DNA from: Stereocaulon alpinum
Lineage: Eukaryota > Ascomycota > Lecanoromycetes > Lecanorales > Stereocaulaceae
DNA length: 64,000 nt
NCBI GenBank assembly: GCA_018257865.1
Contig: JAEUBA010000050.1
Coordinates: forward strand, 62,001 to 126,000
Direction: 5' to 3'
Shown here: positions 45,609 through 55,873 of the stretch, piece after piece
How positions within the stretch are numbered: the stretch's first letter is position 1
Layout: the number at the start of each line of letters is the position of its first letter
Program-made: the position numbers and the translations under genes
Notes under the pieces: generated by a model
Databases searched by the model: none
The model's input: only the letters and a program-made list of their open reading frames with translations
Told to the model about the DNA's origin: nothing

Positions 45609-47639
45609 CTATGACAGCAAGAGATTCTTCCCTTTTCCGTAAGATTTACGAGAATTCCGGGTTGGTGTATGTCCATTTGACATACCAGCTAATATTCTGT
45701 CCATGCCGTGTACATCGAGCTCTCCTCTAGCCAGCAGCTGTTGATCTACTGAGGATGATAGTGGCGGCGGAGTGGGTTCGGCTGCCTGTGGTGGCTCCAC
45801 GGGAGGTGAAGTGACAATCAAGAGCCGATGCTCTCCAGTCACCAATATCTCCGCTTGATCCCAAGGGTTCTTATCGGGTTCTTTAAGAACAGGGAGCATT
45901 CCAGCTTCGTTGCATGACTCACCACCTAGTTGGATGTTGCTGATGAGCTTAGGCTCACCATTTGCTCCAGTGCCGAAAAGGTTCCCAGCCTTATGTACAT
46001 TGTTCTGCCAATGCGTAAACAGGCTAGGTACAATCATGATCGTAGTTCCGTACCATAACAATATGGCATCATCAGCTGGTCTGCCGCTTGGTGTGTCTTG
46101 TGTTGGGCTGACGTATAAACCTCCAAAGGTTGGACCTCCAAATTGAGCAGCCGGCCCAGCGAACAGCGCTTCCTGCCTTATCTTGCGGGTGCTTGGGGTC
46201 ATTGGTGCGAGTTTCGACCTGGTTTTATTCTTGGTGCTTGAGCTTTTCAGAAGGGATTTAGATTTGATAGAGTCACCAACCCGCCCCTCAACAGCAAAGG
46301 TCGTTAAAGCTGGAGGAATATTAGCCGCATCCGCAGCCTTTGGTCCAGCATTTTCGATGTCCCAGATGCCGTACTTGCTATCCGCTAGCAGCACCAAGAT
46401 AGATTTTCCCCCCAGAACCCACCGCGCGTCTAATATAGCCTTTCGTCGTGGCATCGAGTCTTGCGAAGACTCAAAAGGGGTGTGCAACGACAAAAGCCAG
46501 GAACCTTGCTCTGTCCTGGACCGAGGAAGACAGTCGAATATGCGGACAATACCGTTCGCCTCAGCTACTAGTAACCTTGAATGCCTTGATGCAGGATATT
46601 GTGCAGTATTGAACTCAACAGATACAGCCGGTGATGCAAGGTATTGAGTCCGCCAAGGACCATGCTGCCCCGTAGATATTTCAGAACCGCCTGTTTCGAA
46701 AGGGATCCTGTAGACCAGAAGCAGGCCAGAAAGGTCCGCTGAGTGCGATGCAACAATCAAGTCATAGGCTTGATCTTGCGCGACTCGTGACCTGCTGCGA
46801 CTTCGAGAAGCGGAACGCGACAGAGCCAACTTTGTGCCTCGGCTCTCGTCGTCTTCCATCTCAACGTCGTCATCTTCCTCATCCTCCTCTTCGGGAGTGT
46901 GTGCAGTCATAGAAATCGAAACACCCTTTGGGAGGCTCTGATGGGATTTACTGCCCATAAGTGTAACTACATGCTCTCCAAAGAAGCTCTTCTCTGCACT
47001 CAGATTCGAGACTATATTTCGTACTTCGGGCCTGGCCTTACTTCGCGGAGAAGGCGGAATCAAGGGTACCGTGAGTACTCTGACAGTGAAGTCGGAGCAA
47101 GTAAAAGCACAGATGAGCTTTTCGGACATGAGCTTTGGCCAGGCATCCAACCTTGCTTGTTGTCGGTCGGCTGGTAGGTGAGGGAAGGCTAAGTGTAGCA
47201 CCTCAACACCTAATGGCAGTTCCAGAGTCTGAATAATGGTCTGATATGGCTCTGAAGGATCACATTCCTCCTCCTCACTTTCAAACACTGGCATGTCTTG
47301 GAAGGGTTCGGCTTTCCCAACTGGCTCTTCATCGCTGGAATCCAAAGATATGACTGTATCTCGATTTGACCCATTGGGCTTCGGCTTCTTCTGTGCGTCT
47401 TCAGGCAGGCGCTTGAATGGCCGCCCGCCCCTCCATATCAATCGTATTCCATGCTCATGACCGTAAACAATGATAGTGGAGCCGTTTGGTGAAGTCAGTG
47501 GATATGCTTTTGCCGTGTGGATGCGGTGGGGTAGGTCATAGCTATCGAGATGTGTCAGCAAGCTCTGTCAACGCAATGCACGCCAAGATTCCCACCATAT
47601 CTGAAGCAAGCCATCGATAGACCGTACGTTTGGCTTCAT
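45609..47639 (-). CDS. NUP37: Nucleoporin NUP37 (Nup107-160/Nup84 complex)
   Basis: Exons 47639..47596 and 47541..45609 join across a 54-bp intron to 658 aa. The joined N terminus 'MKPNVRSIDGLLQICYDLP', then 'HRIHTAKAYPLTSPNGSTI' and 'VYGHEHGIRLIWRGGRPFK', is the start I know from fungal NUP37. The first exon is only 44 nt but supplies the conserved beginning. The protein is a seven-bladed WD-type propeller with weak repeats ('RLLVAEANGIVRIFDCLPR', 'SILVLLADSKYGIWDIENA'). It is interrupted by acidic ('EEEDEEDDDVEMEDDE') and Arg/Ser-rich ('SRSASRSRSRSR') inserts and ends in a basic tail. In the nuclear pore it binds Nup120/Nup160 in the Y complex. It is longer than animal NUP37 because of the inserts and C-terminal extension, as is usual in filamentous fungi. 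Confidence 0.88.
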
Positions 47640-47980
47640 GACCTTTTTGACCGCGCCGCGCACTTTCTTTTTTGCCGCCACGGAGAAGCATATATCATCC
47701 GCTCATTAGAGATAACATGAAAGATCCGCACATAAGTAAAGAGGAATGTTTTGTATAGGTTGCACGTGTGTACGTAGAAGGAAGTGTTGATGGGAAGCGG
47801 GAAAAATAGTCCTCGGCAGACTTTCAACTTTCAACAAACACCAGTGTGACGCGACACGGATATATCGTGTGCAGGTGAAAACGCGGCCAGTTCAAGATGG
47901 ATTGCACGCCGCTTTACGATGCATTTTCTCTACTTATTTCTTACGACATTGGAAGTGGCACTAGTGGGCGTAGAATTAGA
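47640..47980. promoter_or_regulatory. Upstream region of the NUP37 gene
   Basis: About 340 bp holding the NUP37 promoter. No other element is recognised. Confidence 0.4.
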
Positions 47981-48870
47981 TTAATTGAATTCCTGCAGCT
48001 CTTCAAAAAGATTTAACATGGCCTTTATGCGTATCTCCCCCCATACTGTTTCTTCTATCTGCTCTCCACGCTTCAGAAGGATTGACCTAGGGACAGTTTC
48101 CACCATCATTCGGTCCATGAAGCCATGCTGTCCTAGGATGATTCCCGTCCTTTTATTTGGAATGTCAGAGGAGGGGAGGACAAGGAAAATGGTTGAGATC
48201 TCGAAGGTCTTGTTGCTCAAGCTAAAAACAGCATCCACTTGGACGCCAACATTAGAATGCATACGATATTTCTCGTGAGCTTCCAAATCGAGAAATGATG
48301 GGTCGATTCTCGTCACCAGGTCGGCAGAGATGGAACAATATTGAGCTCCAGTATCTGGAGCTCAATTGTCGTTGCGTATCTCCACAGTCGGATCAGTTTC
48401 CTTTCAATCAATTGCAGATAGCGTGATCTCGCCAGAGACAGTAGCTAGTTTTTGGTCTTCGAGTGAGACATATGTCATAATGAATGGTTTATTCATAGCC
48501 GCTTCTTTTGGAAAGGTTTCTTTCAGGACTTGTCGCTCTTCTAGGATTGGGAAGCTGGCTGGCAGGTATGGCGTTTCGAATCCTTAATGGGCCTAAAGGC
48601 TGGTTTGGATCATTTGCAGACTGGGCGAGCTCTTTCCATCTTGTCTTTGGCGCCGAGTTCGAATTTGACGTAGTCTCAGGGGTCGATCATGGTTTTCTAG
48701 AAGAGATTGGACATGGCTGATTGCTTTGTTGCATGTAGTGTGAACAGGGATCTCACGAGTCAAGTCATTCACACGTCCATTCAAGGCGTGAATAATATTT
48801 GATCAAGATCTCGTTAGGAGGCAATGATATCTGCAATGCTTTGATGTTCGGTGCATCTTCTGCCATATTG
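47981..48870 (-). pseudogene. Retropepsin-like protein pseudogene
   Basis: The final open part (48316..47981) reads on from an upstream segment in the same frame that contains 'APDTGAQYCSISADLVTRI', an Asp-Thr-Gly-Ala aspartyl-protease core. It continues with 'VGVQVDAVFSLSNKTFEIS', 'IILGQHGFMDRMMVETVPR' and 'EEVWGEI'-like sequence ('EETVWGEIRIKAML'). This is the pattern of stand-alone retropepsin-like proteins in fungi rather than a Ty3 polyprotein. A TGA (48364..48362) lies four codons before the DTG motif, inside a perfect palindrome. A second TGA follows 'EITLSAID' about 50 bases earlier. Further upstream the coding-like sequence changes frame ('GFETPYLPASFPILEERQV', 'DYVKFELGAKDKMERARPV') with more in-frame TGAs. 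No GT..AG pair rescues these, so I call it a pseudogene. The start, perhaps 'MAEDAPNIKAL' at about 48866, is uncertain. Confidence 0.6.
48341..48365. repeat. Perfect 11-bp inverted repeat with 3-base loop
   Basis: The plus strand reads TTGAGCTCCAG, then TAT, then CTGGAGCTCAA, an exact palindrome. One arm encodes, on the minus strand, the end of the DTGAQ protease motif. The other arm contributes the premature TGA just upstream. Confidence 0.9.
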
Positions 48871-49353
48871 CATGGGTTTTCGATGATGTGTGGGAGCTGG
48901 AATTTGGCAAGAAGATGCTGGAAAGACGGAGAAACAAGAAAGCGGTGAAGTGACCTATGGTGCACGCATTGAGTAGGATTTATTTATGTATATGCTTAGC
49001 TTTTTTAGCCAAAGGGTGAGTGGACGGGTACATGCAGTGCTTTTGCAGCATGTACGTCTCTAGGAAATAAGTACGGAAAAGCTACCTATCTATTTATGGC
49101 AAGTGCGTGATTGCGTCATTAGCGTTGGCTTGGTGGGCTTGGCGGGCTTGGTGGAGCCTACCCCAACAGCGGAAGAAAGAGCAAATTACTCCTACAACCG
49201 AACGCTATACCGGATCAAGTAATTCACCTGCACACATACTACGCGGCGGGGCAGAAGCCGAAGGATTTCCCTTAAAAGAACAATGTCACCGCGACCGAGC
49301 TCAGGCAGATTGACAACCTGCAGCGAGAGGGGAGAGGAGCCACTCAAGGGGCC
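48871..49353. promoter_or_regulatory. Upstream region of APC1
   Basis: About 480 bp before the APC1 ATG. A near repeat of GGCTTGGTGGGC / GGCGGGCTTGGTGG is at 49127-49154. No other element is recognisable. Confidence 0.4.
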
Positions 49354-52300
49354 ATGGCGTCCGTGACCTCTTTGGGCGTCCACAAGCCTTCAGCACTTCC
49401 TTTCCTGGTAGCAGAGGGCATTCTCCCTCAGGACCCACCAGAGTCTGCGTATACATGGAAGACTATCGAAGGGCAAAGCCATGGAGAAAATGTGGAAGAT
49501 GAAGAGCTTGTCACTACGAGATTTTGTGTCGTATGGTCAAGAGGAGGCGTGATACAACGAGTTTTCCGCTTCGATGTGGAAGAGGAGCCTATCACGCAGG
49601 CAGTATTTACACAATTTCCAATTCAGGCTTTAGGAACCCTTGGCGGAAAGGATGGGCCTCCTACATCGCAGTCCAATGTACAGGGAGGGGCATCCGGAGA
49701 TGCAGCGAATGACGAATTGAAAGTTGGAAAACAACGACCCGCAGGTTCCAAGTCTAAACCTGGGCCGGACAGCAATGTCCGTTCTAGCGGGGCTGATGTA
49801 CTACAAGTCGGTATCTCTGCAGCGGATGCTCGAGACGATAAAGCCTCTGGTGGGCGCGCGCTGGTCGTTATTCTTCAGAGCAAAGCTCATATTTTATATC
49901 TTTCCAAAACAAGCCATATTGTGCATCTTCCTTTCGAAGTGGATGTTGTATTTCCTTCGATCCACGGCATCATCTTGCAAAGAAAGCTTCCCGAGAAAAC
50001 AGCAATAGCACCAACTCCTCAGCTACCGTCTGTTCCAAGCAACTCTTTTGCCTTCTCCCAGAGGGTCGGGTCAAGCCCAGAGCAAAGCCAGAGCTCCCAA
50101 GCTCGAGCCAATGTTTCAACAGCCCAAGACCCCGATTCGCCTTTCCTACCCCTTCTTAAAGATCTTCTACAGCGAAACACCCAGAGCCCGGAGGTTGAAC
50201 TTCCAAGATTGTTTTGCCTTACTGATCCTCTCGCTGAGATTGGCATAGTAGCAACCAAGACAGATGATGGTCGTAGGCCAAAGTCTCGGAGACAAAGACA
50301 GTCTGCCTTCGGAAACATCGATTCAAAAGAGCGCCTGCTTTATGTCTCTTCCCATGATGAGCTTTTTCAAAGTACGTTGGAATTCTCCGCGAGAGGACCA
50401 CTTACTCTAGCGGTTACTGAACATGAAGACACTAGAGTCTTGAACATCTGGACGGTAGGTTATGTTCACCAATCATTTTCCAGAGCTACACAGCAACAGT
50501 TCCATTCTACCGCCAATGCCACAATTTCGCGTCGCCGAAGCTCATTTGCACCAGGCATGGGGACCGGAACTACAACACCTACTGCTAAAGGCGTTAACAG
50601 TGGACGCGAAAGCTTTGGCGTTGGGAGATCGCGTCGTCACGTCAGTAATGACCCTACACTAGAGGAGAACGCTGCAAATGACTACGATGAACTGCTGGAT
50701 CCAGCCTTGGGAAACCCAGCTGTGGCCACTAAGTCGTCTAGGAGAGTGAGTGGCTTACTTGCACGAGCAGACCTCTCCACGAATCTCGAAAAAACGACTT
50801 TCACTGAGCTTGCAGGCCATAAGGGTGGCCGAAAAGGTGCCTCTACGGGAGCCTGTGGTGCTCGGCTGAGTGCTGGTCCTGATGCTGGAGTCAGTAGCGT
50901 GAAGTTCCAAACTCTTCAGGGAATAAGAAGCAGCCTTGACTCCTTCAGTCTGTACGATTCCGCGCCTGAATATATGGAGGACGACATTGATGACATTCAC
51001 GATCTTCAGAACTTGAGCACTTCAAGCTTACACGATGTGGTGAGAGGCTTGCGAACGGAAGCGATATTCAAGAAAGTCTATAGCATGCCCAGCGAAAGCC
51101 GTACCCTCCACTTCCCCATAAATGGTGCAAGTGAATCTAATCGCGAGATCCTTACGATCAAGTCACCCAATGCTGGACTCGGTGACTTTACAGATGACGC
51201 TGCGATCATTATGTGCCTCATTGACCGATTGACCCATGAATTAATTGTTCTACAGATCAAAGTACAATTCTCGAATTCTTCTAATCACACGCGAAGGGCC
51301 CATGCGACCTCCGACACTGCTTTCGAAGGGTTTAGAACACGTGTAACCGGCATGACACGGCAAACTGGTATTATTGATGCCTGCACAGTTGGCGATGGTG
51401 TGTGCTCTCGGATCGTCGTACTCTGCAACAGCAGTGATGGCGTTGGAGAATTATCTTTACAAGCTCCGTGGAGTACTCCTCGGAGAATTGGGCTACCGTC
51501 AAATCTGTTTCTTCATAATCCCTATCAGATCAGCAGCCACAGTTCTCTACAATCAAAACGCGAAGGTGGATTCAGAAGAGTACTCAGCCAAGGACCAAAA
51601 GCCTTGATCGCACTTCAGCACGGGAACCAGCGAGGACGTGTTGATGTGGTTGACTCCGAAGGTAACAAACATCGTCTTCAAATACAATTTAGGCCTCGCG
51701 GACCCCTTATAAGAAAGATGATCGAAGTAACCGAGTCCATATTGCCGGCTTCAGGGGTTGACGGAGAGACGATTCTCCGCGGATGGTGGGACTCGATGTC
51801 GTTGCTTCAGACTCGCCCAGAGGAGGAAAGAGATGTAGAATTGACAGCTTTGCTTGTTGTTCTCTTCTCGATGGGAGTCGCTTTCTTGGGGGAGCGACGT
51901 GCAGAGACTACCACGCGGCAGAAGAAGCGAAAAGGTGGCCTGCTCCGATCTAGTAGTGGCGCTAACACAGATCTGGAAAGTTGGGAAGCCATGTTGAGCC
52001 ACGAGGCTAAGTCCTCCAGCACATCGCCAGACTGGATGCATGGTAGCGCTTGGGAATGGACTTTAAGGGAGAACACCTCGGTTCTTCCTTCTCCCTCCCA
52101 GAAATCCCGGCTATTGAACTCGTCGATGCCGCCCACCGTTGCCGAAGTACCTGTTCCTAACAAGTCTGCTTATCTGATTCACTGCATTTCACTTGCTCGA
52201 GATTTCGTCAAGTCGCCCATAGGGCAGGCAGCAAATGGTGAGCACGGCTACCTTCCTACTGCTTCGGCTAGGGATCCAGACTTTCGTCGTACTGCTTTGG

Positions 52301-55300
52301 CATCCATACTGGTCGGCCTCCATCTTCTTCGAGAGGAACTGAAATTGGACGTTCTGGCCGCAGAGGCACTCCACCATCTCACACCTGCTTTAGCGCAGAT
52401 CGGGACTTGGCTTGGCTGGGAAGCGTGGAGTTGCAATGAATCTTCATACTATATGCTTGAGAGCAGGGACATGGGCTCTTGGCTATTCGAAGAATCTATC
52501 ATCACTGGGATCAAAGTACCACCGCAGCCGTTCCTACCACCATCAATACTCCGCTTCATTGAATCGTGTACATTGACAGCCAATCCTACCCCTATCATTT
52601 CTCTTCTCGACGTAGCAAGCTCTCCCGAGTCTGGCAGAAGCTCGGCTGACGCTTCAGCCAGGTTGCTATTAAAGCTAACACCCAGAACAGTAGCAATCAC
52701 CAGTCTTCTCACTTCAAGTGGTCGTGCGACGATAGATGATCGGATTGCCGAACTGGTATCCTGGGGGTTGAGCCTATCCTTATTAGAAACGCTTCCAGAA
52801 AGCGTCGCTGCCTCATTCCGTGCTGCCATCTCGTCAAGCCAAGCCCAACCATCAACGAATTGGAACAGTAAGATTCTGAAGATGATTGGAAGGGAAGATA
52901 TAGCCATACTCGAGCAAGAGAGAAATGCCGTAAGGCCACCTCTGAGACCACACGGAAAGTCTCCCAATGCCTCCACCAATGAAGCCACAAAAGATGTACA
53001 TAGCATATGCCATTCAACCCTAGACGTTGAAACAGTAGGGACGTTTGATGGCTCTGCTGAGCTTGACAGGTTACAGATCACTCGATTGCTCTTCAAGGAG
53101 GATCAGCGTTTTGTTGAAGCAGCAAAATTGGTACATCCATTACACTATCCCACCGCTCGATGCGTACCTGAGCCCGAGTGGTCCGATACTGATCTCCTGG
53201 AAGCTCAACAAGAGCTGGTCAAGATTATTGCGATGCGAACCTTGTCCGTATCGCCTGGACGGGGATTACTATTCTACAGCGCTCGCTTGCCCCTCCTTAC
53301 TGAAAAATTCCCAATACATGGCTTTACTTTGAGTTGTCTCATGAAGCCTGCCGACACAACGATCACTGCAGACCGAACCTCGTACACAGAAGAGAAAACG
53401 TCTTGGGCTTTCTTCCATGCTGGCGTGGAAGCTGGTTTAAGCATTTCCAAAGATGCTAATGGTATCGACACCTCGTGGATACTCTTTAACAAACCTCGTG
53501 ACCTCACGAACAGACATGCAGGTTTCCTGTTAGCGTTGGGGCTTAATGGACATCTAAAATCGATCGCCAAATGGGTTGCATTCAAATATTTAACACCGAA
53601 GCACACAATGACCTCCATCGGGCTCCTTCTCGGGCTTTCAGCTTCTTACCTTGGCACCATGGACACCCTTATCACTCGCTTGCTTTCAGTACATGTGACT
53701 CGAATGTTACCGCCTGGGGCAGCTGAGTTGAATCTTTCTCCGTTGACGCAGACAAGCGGAATCATGGGCATCGGGCTGCTGTATTGCAACACTCAGCATC
53801 GGCGAATGAGCGAGATAATGCTCTCAGAGATGGAAAACAGCGAACAAGATGACAATGTGAACCCGATGGACAATCTCAGAGATGAAGGCTATCGACTAGC
53901 GGCAGGGTTTGCGTTGGGATACATCAACCTCGGAAGGGGTAAAGATCTGAAAGGACTCCATGATATGCATATCACTGAGAGGCTTCTTATCCTTGCCATT
54001 GGTACGAGGAAAGTCAGCATAGTCCACATACTCGACAAAGCAACAGCAGCCGCGACCATCGCCATCGCTCTGGTCTTCATGAAAACGCAGGATGAGGCTC
54101 TCGCTCGGAAGATTGACATCCCTGATACTACTCACCTATTCGACTATGTGCGCCCTGACATATTCCTACTGCGAACAGTGGCTAGGCATCTAATCATGTG
54201 GTACGATATAGAGCCAACTTCGAGATGGATAAAATCTCAATTGCCACTCGCTCTCGAACACAGATCGGGGCTGAAGCTGGTTCGCATATTGACTAGCGAG
54301 GACATGCCCTTCTTCAACATTGTCGCCGGCTTGTGCCTCAGTATTGGGCTTCGGTTTGCAGGCTCTGGAAATCTGGAAGTCCGCAATCTACTATGCCACT
54401 ACCTTGACCAATTCATGCGTATCTGCCACCTGCCAACCATGAACTACGACTGCAAGCTCGCCCGCATAACCGTGCGCAATTGTCAGGACGTCGTAGCGCT
54501 CTCTGCATCCTGCGTAATGGCAGGCACAGGTGACCTTCACATTTTCCGGCGCCTTCGCTCCCTCCATGGCAGAACAGACCCAGACACACCATTTGGAAGC
54601 CATCTAGCAGCCCACTTCGCCATCGGCATCCTTTTCATGGGCGGTGGCACCCACACATTCGGCACCTCCAACATAGCCGTTGCCTCACTCCTCTGCGCCT
54701 TCTATCCCCTCTTTCCCAATCAAGTCCTCGACAATAAATCCCACCTCCAAGCATTCCGACACTTCTGGGTCCTCGCAGCCGAACGCCGCTGCCTCGTAAC
54801 CCGGGACGTTGACACCAATCGCCCAGCCTCCTTACCTATCCTCGTTACGCTCCGCACAGGAGCAGAGTCCGCAATGACAGCACCCTGCCTCCTCCCCGAC
54901 CTCGAAACAATCTCGAAAATCCAAACAAATGACCCCGAATACTGGACCGTAACCCTCGACCTCGCCTCTAACCCAACGCACCTCGCCTCCTTCCACCGCC
55001 ACCAAAGTATCTACGTCCGCCGCCGCGCCGCTTACGACGCCCACGCTTCCGTCTTCAGCGCTACTATGCAAGCGCTCAACGATACCCTTTCTACAGGTGG
55101 GCTCAACAAGAATAGCTTTAAGTGGATCTTCACTCTACCGTCTTTCTCAGGCTTCGATAGAGCAGAGCAAGCGCTTGTTCTGCCTGCTGATGCGGGTAGT
55201 GTGGTATATAGAGGCACGAGGGGCACGGTGGTGGATGATAGATTGGTGCTTGAACGGGCGTGTTTGGGAAGTGGACGGGCGGAGAGATTGTGGAATTTGA

Positions 55301-55449
55301 GGATATTGTTCGCATGGGCTGAGGGAGTGGAGAGGAGGGAGAAGGAGGACGGAAGCCAGGGGGAGTGGGGATGGTTTGGGCGGGAGGTTGTACAGGGATT
55401 GAGGGCGCAGTTGGCATTGGAGAGGTGGAAGACCAAGGGGAGGGGATGA
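49354..55449 (+). CDS. APC1: Anaphase-promoting complex subunit 1 (APC1/BimE)
   Basis: One uninterrupted exon of 2031 aa, in the range of fungal APC1/BimE. It is the largest scaffold subunit of the APC/C ubiquitin ligase that drives anaphase and mitotic exit. The N-terminal part has the start 'SVTSLGVHKPSALPFLVAE', 'RFCVVWSRGGVIQRVFRFD' and a WD-type propeller ('GPLTLAVTEHEDTRVLNIW'), with long Ser-rich inserts at residues about 100-320 and 370-480. A middle helical region follows. From residue about 1390 come proteasome/cyclosome-type repeats ('LALGLNGHLKSIAKWVAF', 'SIGLLLGLSASYLGTMD', 'AGLCLSIGLRFAGSGN'). A C-terminal domain contains 'DDRLVLERACLGSGRAERL'. The absence of introns over 6 kb is notable beside intron-bearing neighbours. 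The Ser-rich inserts are plausible phosphorylation targets by family knowledge. Confidence 0.95.
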   Translation: MASVTSLGVHKPSALPFLVAEGILPQDPPESAYTWKTIEGQSHGENVEDEELVTTRFCVVWSRGGVIQRVFRFDVEEEPITQAVFTQFPIQALGTLGGKDGPPTSQSNVQGGASGDAANDELKVGKQRPAGSKSKPGPDSNVRSSGADVLQVGISAADARDDKASGGRALVVILQSKAHILYLSKTSHIVHLPFEVDVVFPSIHGIILQRKLPEKTAIAPTPQLPSVPSNSFAFSQRVGSSPEQSQSSQARANVSTAQDPDSPFLPLLKDLLQRNTQSPEVELPRLFCLTDPLAEIGIVATKTDDGRRPKSRRQRQSAFGNIDSKERLLYVSSHDELFQSTLEFSARGPLTLAVTEHEDTRVLNIWTVGYVHQSFSRATQQQFHSTANATISRRRSSFAPGMGTGTTTPTAKGVNSGRESFGVGRSRRHVSNDPTLEENAANDYDELLDPALGNPAVATKSSRRVSGLLARADLSTNLEKTTFTELAGHKGGRKGASTGACGARLSAGPDAGVSSVKFQTLQGIRSSLDSFSLYDSAPEYMEDDIDDIHDLQNLSTSSLHDVVRGLRTEAIFKKVYSMPSESRTLHFPINGASESNREILTIKSPNAGLGDFTDDAAIIMCLIDRLTHELIVLQIKVQFSNSSNHTRRAHATSDTAFEGFRTRVTGMTRQTGIIDACTVGDGVCSRIVVLCNSSDGVGELSLQAPWSTPRRIGLPSNLFLHNPYQISSHSSLQSKREGGFRRVLSQGPKALIALQHGNQRGRVDVVDSEGNKHRLQIQFRPRGPLIRKMIEVTESILPASGVDGETILRGWWDSMSLLQTRPEEERDVELTALLVVLFSMGVAFLGERRAETTTRQKKRKGGLLRSSSGANTDLESWEAMLSHEAKSSSTSPDWMHGSAWEWTLRENTSVLPSPSQKSRLLNSSMPPTVAEVPVPNKSAYLIHCISLARDFVKSPIGQAANGEHGYLPTASARDPDFRRTALASILVGLHLLREELKLDVLAAEALHHLTPALAQIGTWLGWEAWSCNESSYYMLESRDMGSWLFEESIITGIKVPPQPFLPPSILRFIESCTLTANPTPIISLLDVASSPESGRSSADASARLLLKLTPRTVAITSLLTSSGRATIDDRIAELVSWGLSLSLLETLPESVAASFRAAISSSQAQPSTNWNSKILKMIGREDIAILEQERNAVRPPLRPHGKSPNASTNEATKDVHSICHSTLDVETVGTFDGSAELDRLQITRLLFKEDQRFVEAAKLVHPLHYPTARCVPEPEWSDTDLLEAQQELVKIIAMRTLSVSPGRGLLFYSARLPLLTEKFPIHGFTLSCLMKPADTTITADRTSYTEEKTSWAFFHAGVEAGLSISKDANGIDTSWILFNKPRDLTNRHAGFLLALGLNGHLKSIAKWVAFKYLTPKHTMTSIGLLLGLSASYLGTMDTLITRLLSVHVTRMLPPGAAELNLSPLTQTSGIMGIGLLYCNTQHRRMSEIMLSEMENSEQDDNVNPMDNLRDEGYRLAAGFALGYINLGRGKDLKGLHDMHITERLLILAIGTRKVSIVHILDKATAAATIAIALVFMKTQDEALARKIDIPDTTHLFDYVRPDIFLLRTVARHLIMWYDIEPTSRWIKSQLPLALEHRSGLKLVRILTSEDMPFFNIVAGLCLSIGLRFAGSGNLEVRNLLCHYLDQFMRICHLPTMNYDCKLARITVRNCQDVVALSASCVMAGTGDLHIFRRLRSLHGRTDPDTPFGSHLAAHFAIGILFMGGGTHTFGTSNIAVASLLCAFYPLFPNQVLDNKSHLQAFRHFWVLAAERRCLVTRDVDTNRPASLPILVTLRTGAESAMTAPCLLPDLETISKIQTNDPEYWTVTLDLASNPTHLASFHRHQSIYVRRRAAYDAHASVFSATMQALNDTLSTGGLNKNSFKWIFTLPSFSGFDRAEQALVLPADAGSVVYRGTRGTVVDDRLVLERACLGSGRAERLWNLRILFAWAEGVERREKEDGSQGEWGWFGREVVQGLRAQLALERWKTKGRG

Positions 55450-55873
55450 GGGATGAGATGGGCTAGTGTATGGGAGTGAAGTGCTTGTTTCGTGGCGTGG
55501 TGCATGATGTAGCTGAAGCTTTTGCAATGAGTGCTTTCACAATGTTGATGATAACACAGCTTATTCGAGAAAGATACTGTTTAATTCGTACTGTGGGTGG
55601 GCAAATGATGACATATAACAGCAGTGGGAAAATTGAAATACCCTTTGTAGTCGTACATTTGGCTAGTGCAATAATTTGTCGCCAGCTACCGACTGACGCA
55701 TCGCCAAGCCAAAGATCTTCCCTTCATATAGCAAGCTAAAATAGTAGAGGACGTGTAGCAAGCTGCTATATTCAACTGTCTGGCTTGAACAGCTCAATTA
55801 TCAATGTCCTCTGGACAGCCTTTGATCTATACAAACATTAACTGTATATCGCCGACCCGCCGATATAGGTACG
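55450..55873. other. Convergent intergenic region
   Basis: This holds the 3' UTRs of the convergent APC1 and MTF1-like genes. No further feature is visible. Confidence 0.45.

Noticed and set aside
52449..53096. 215-aa open frame antisense to APC1
   Set aside because: Shadow of the APC1 frame.
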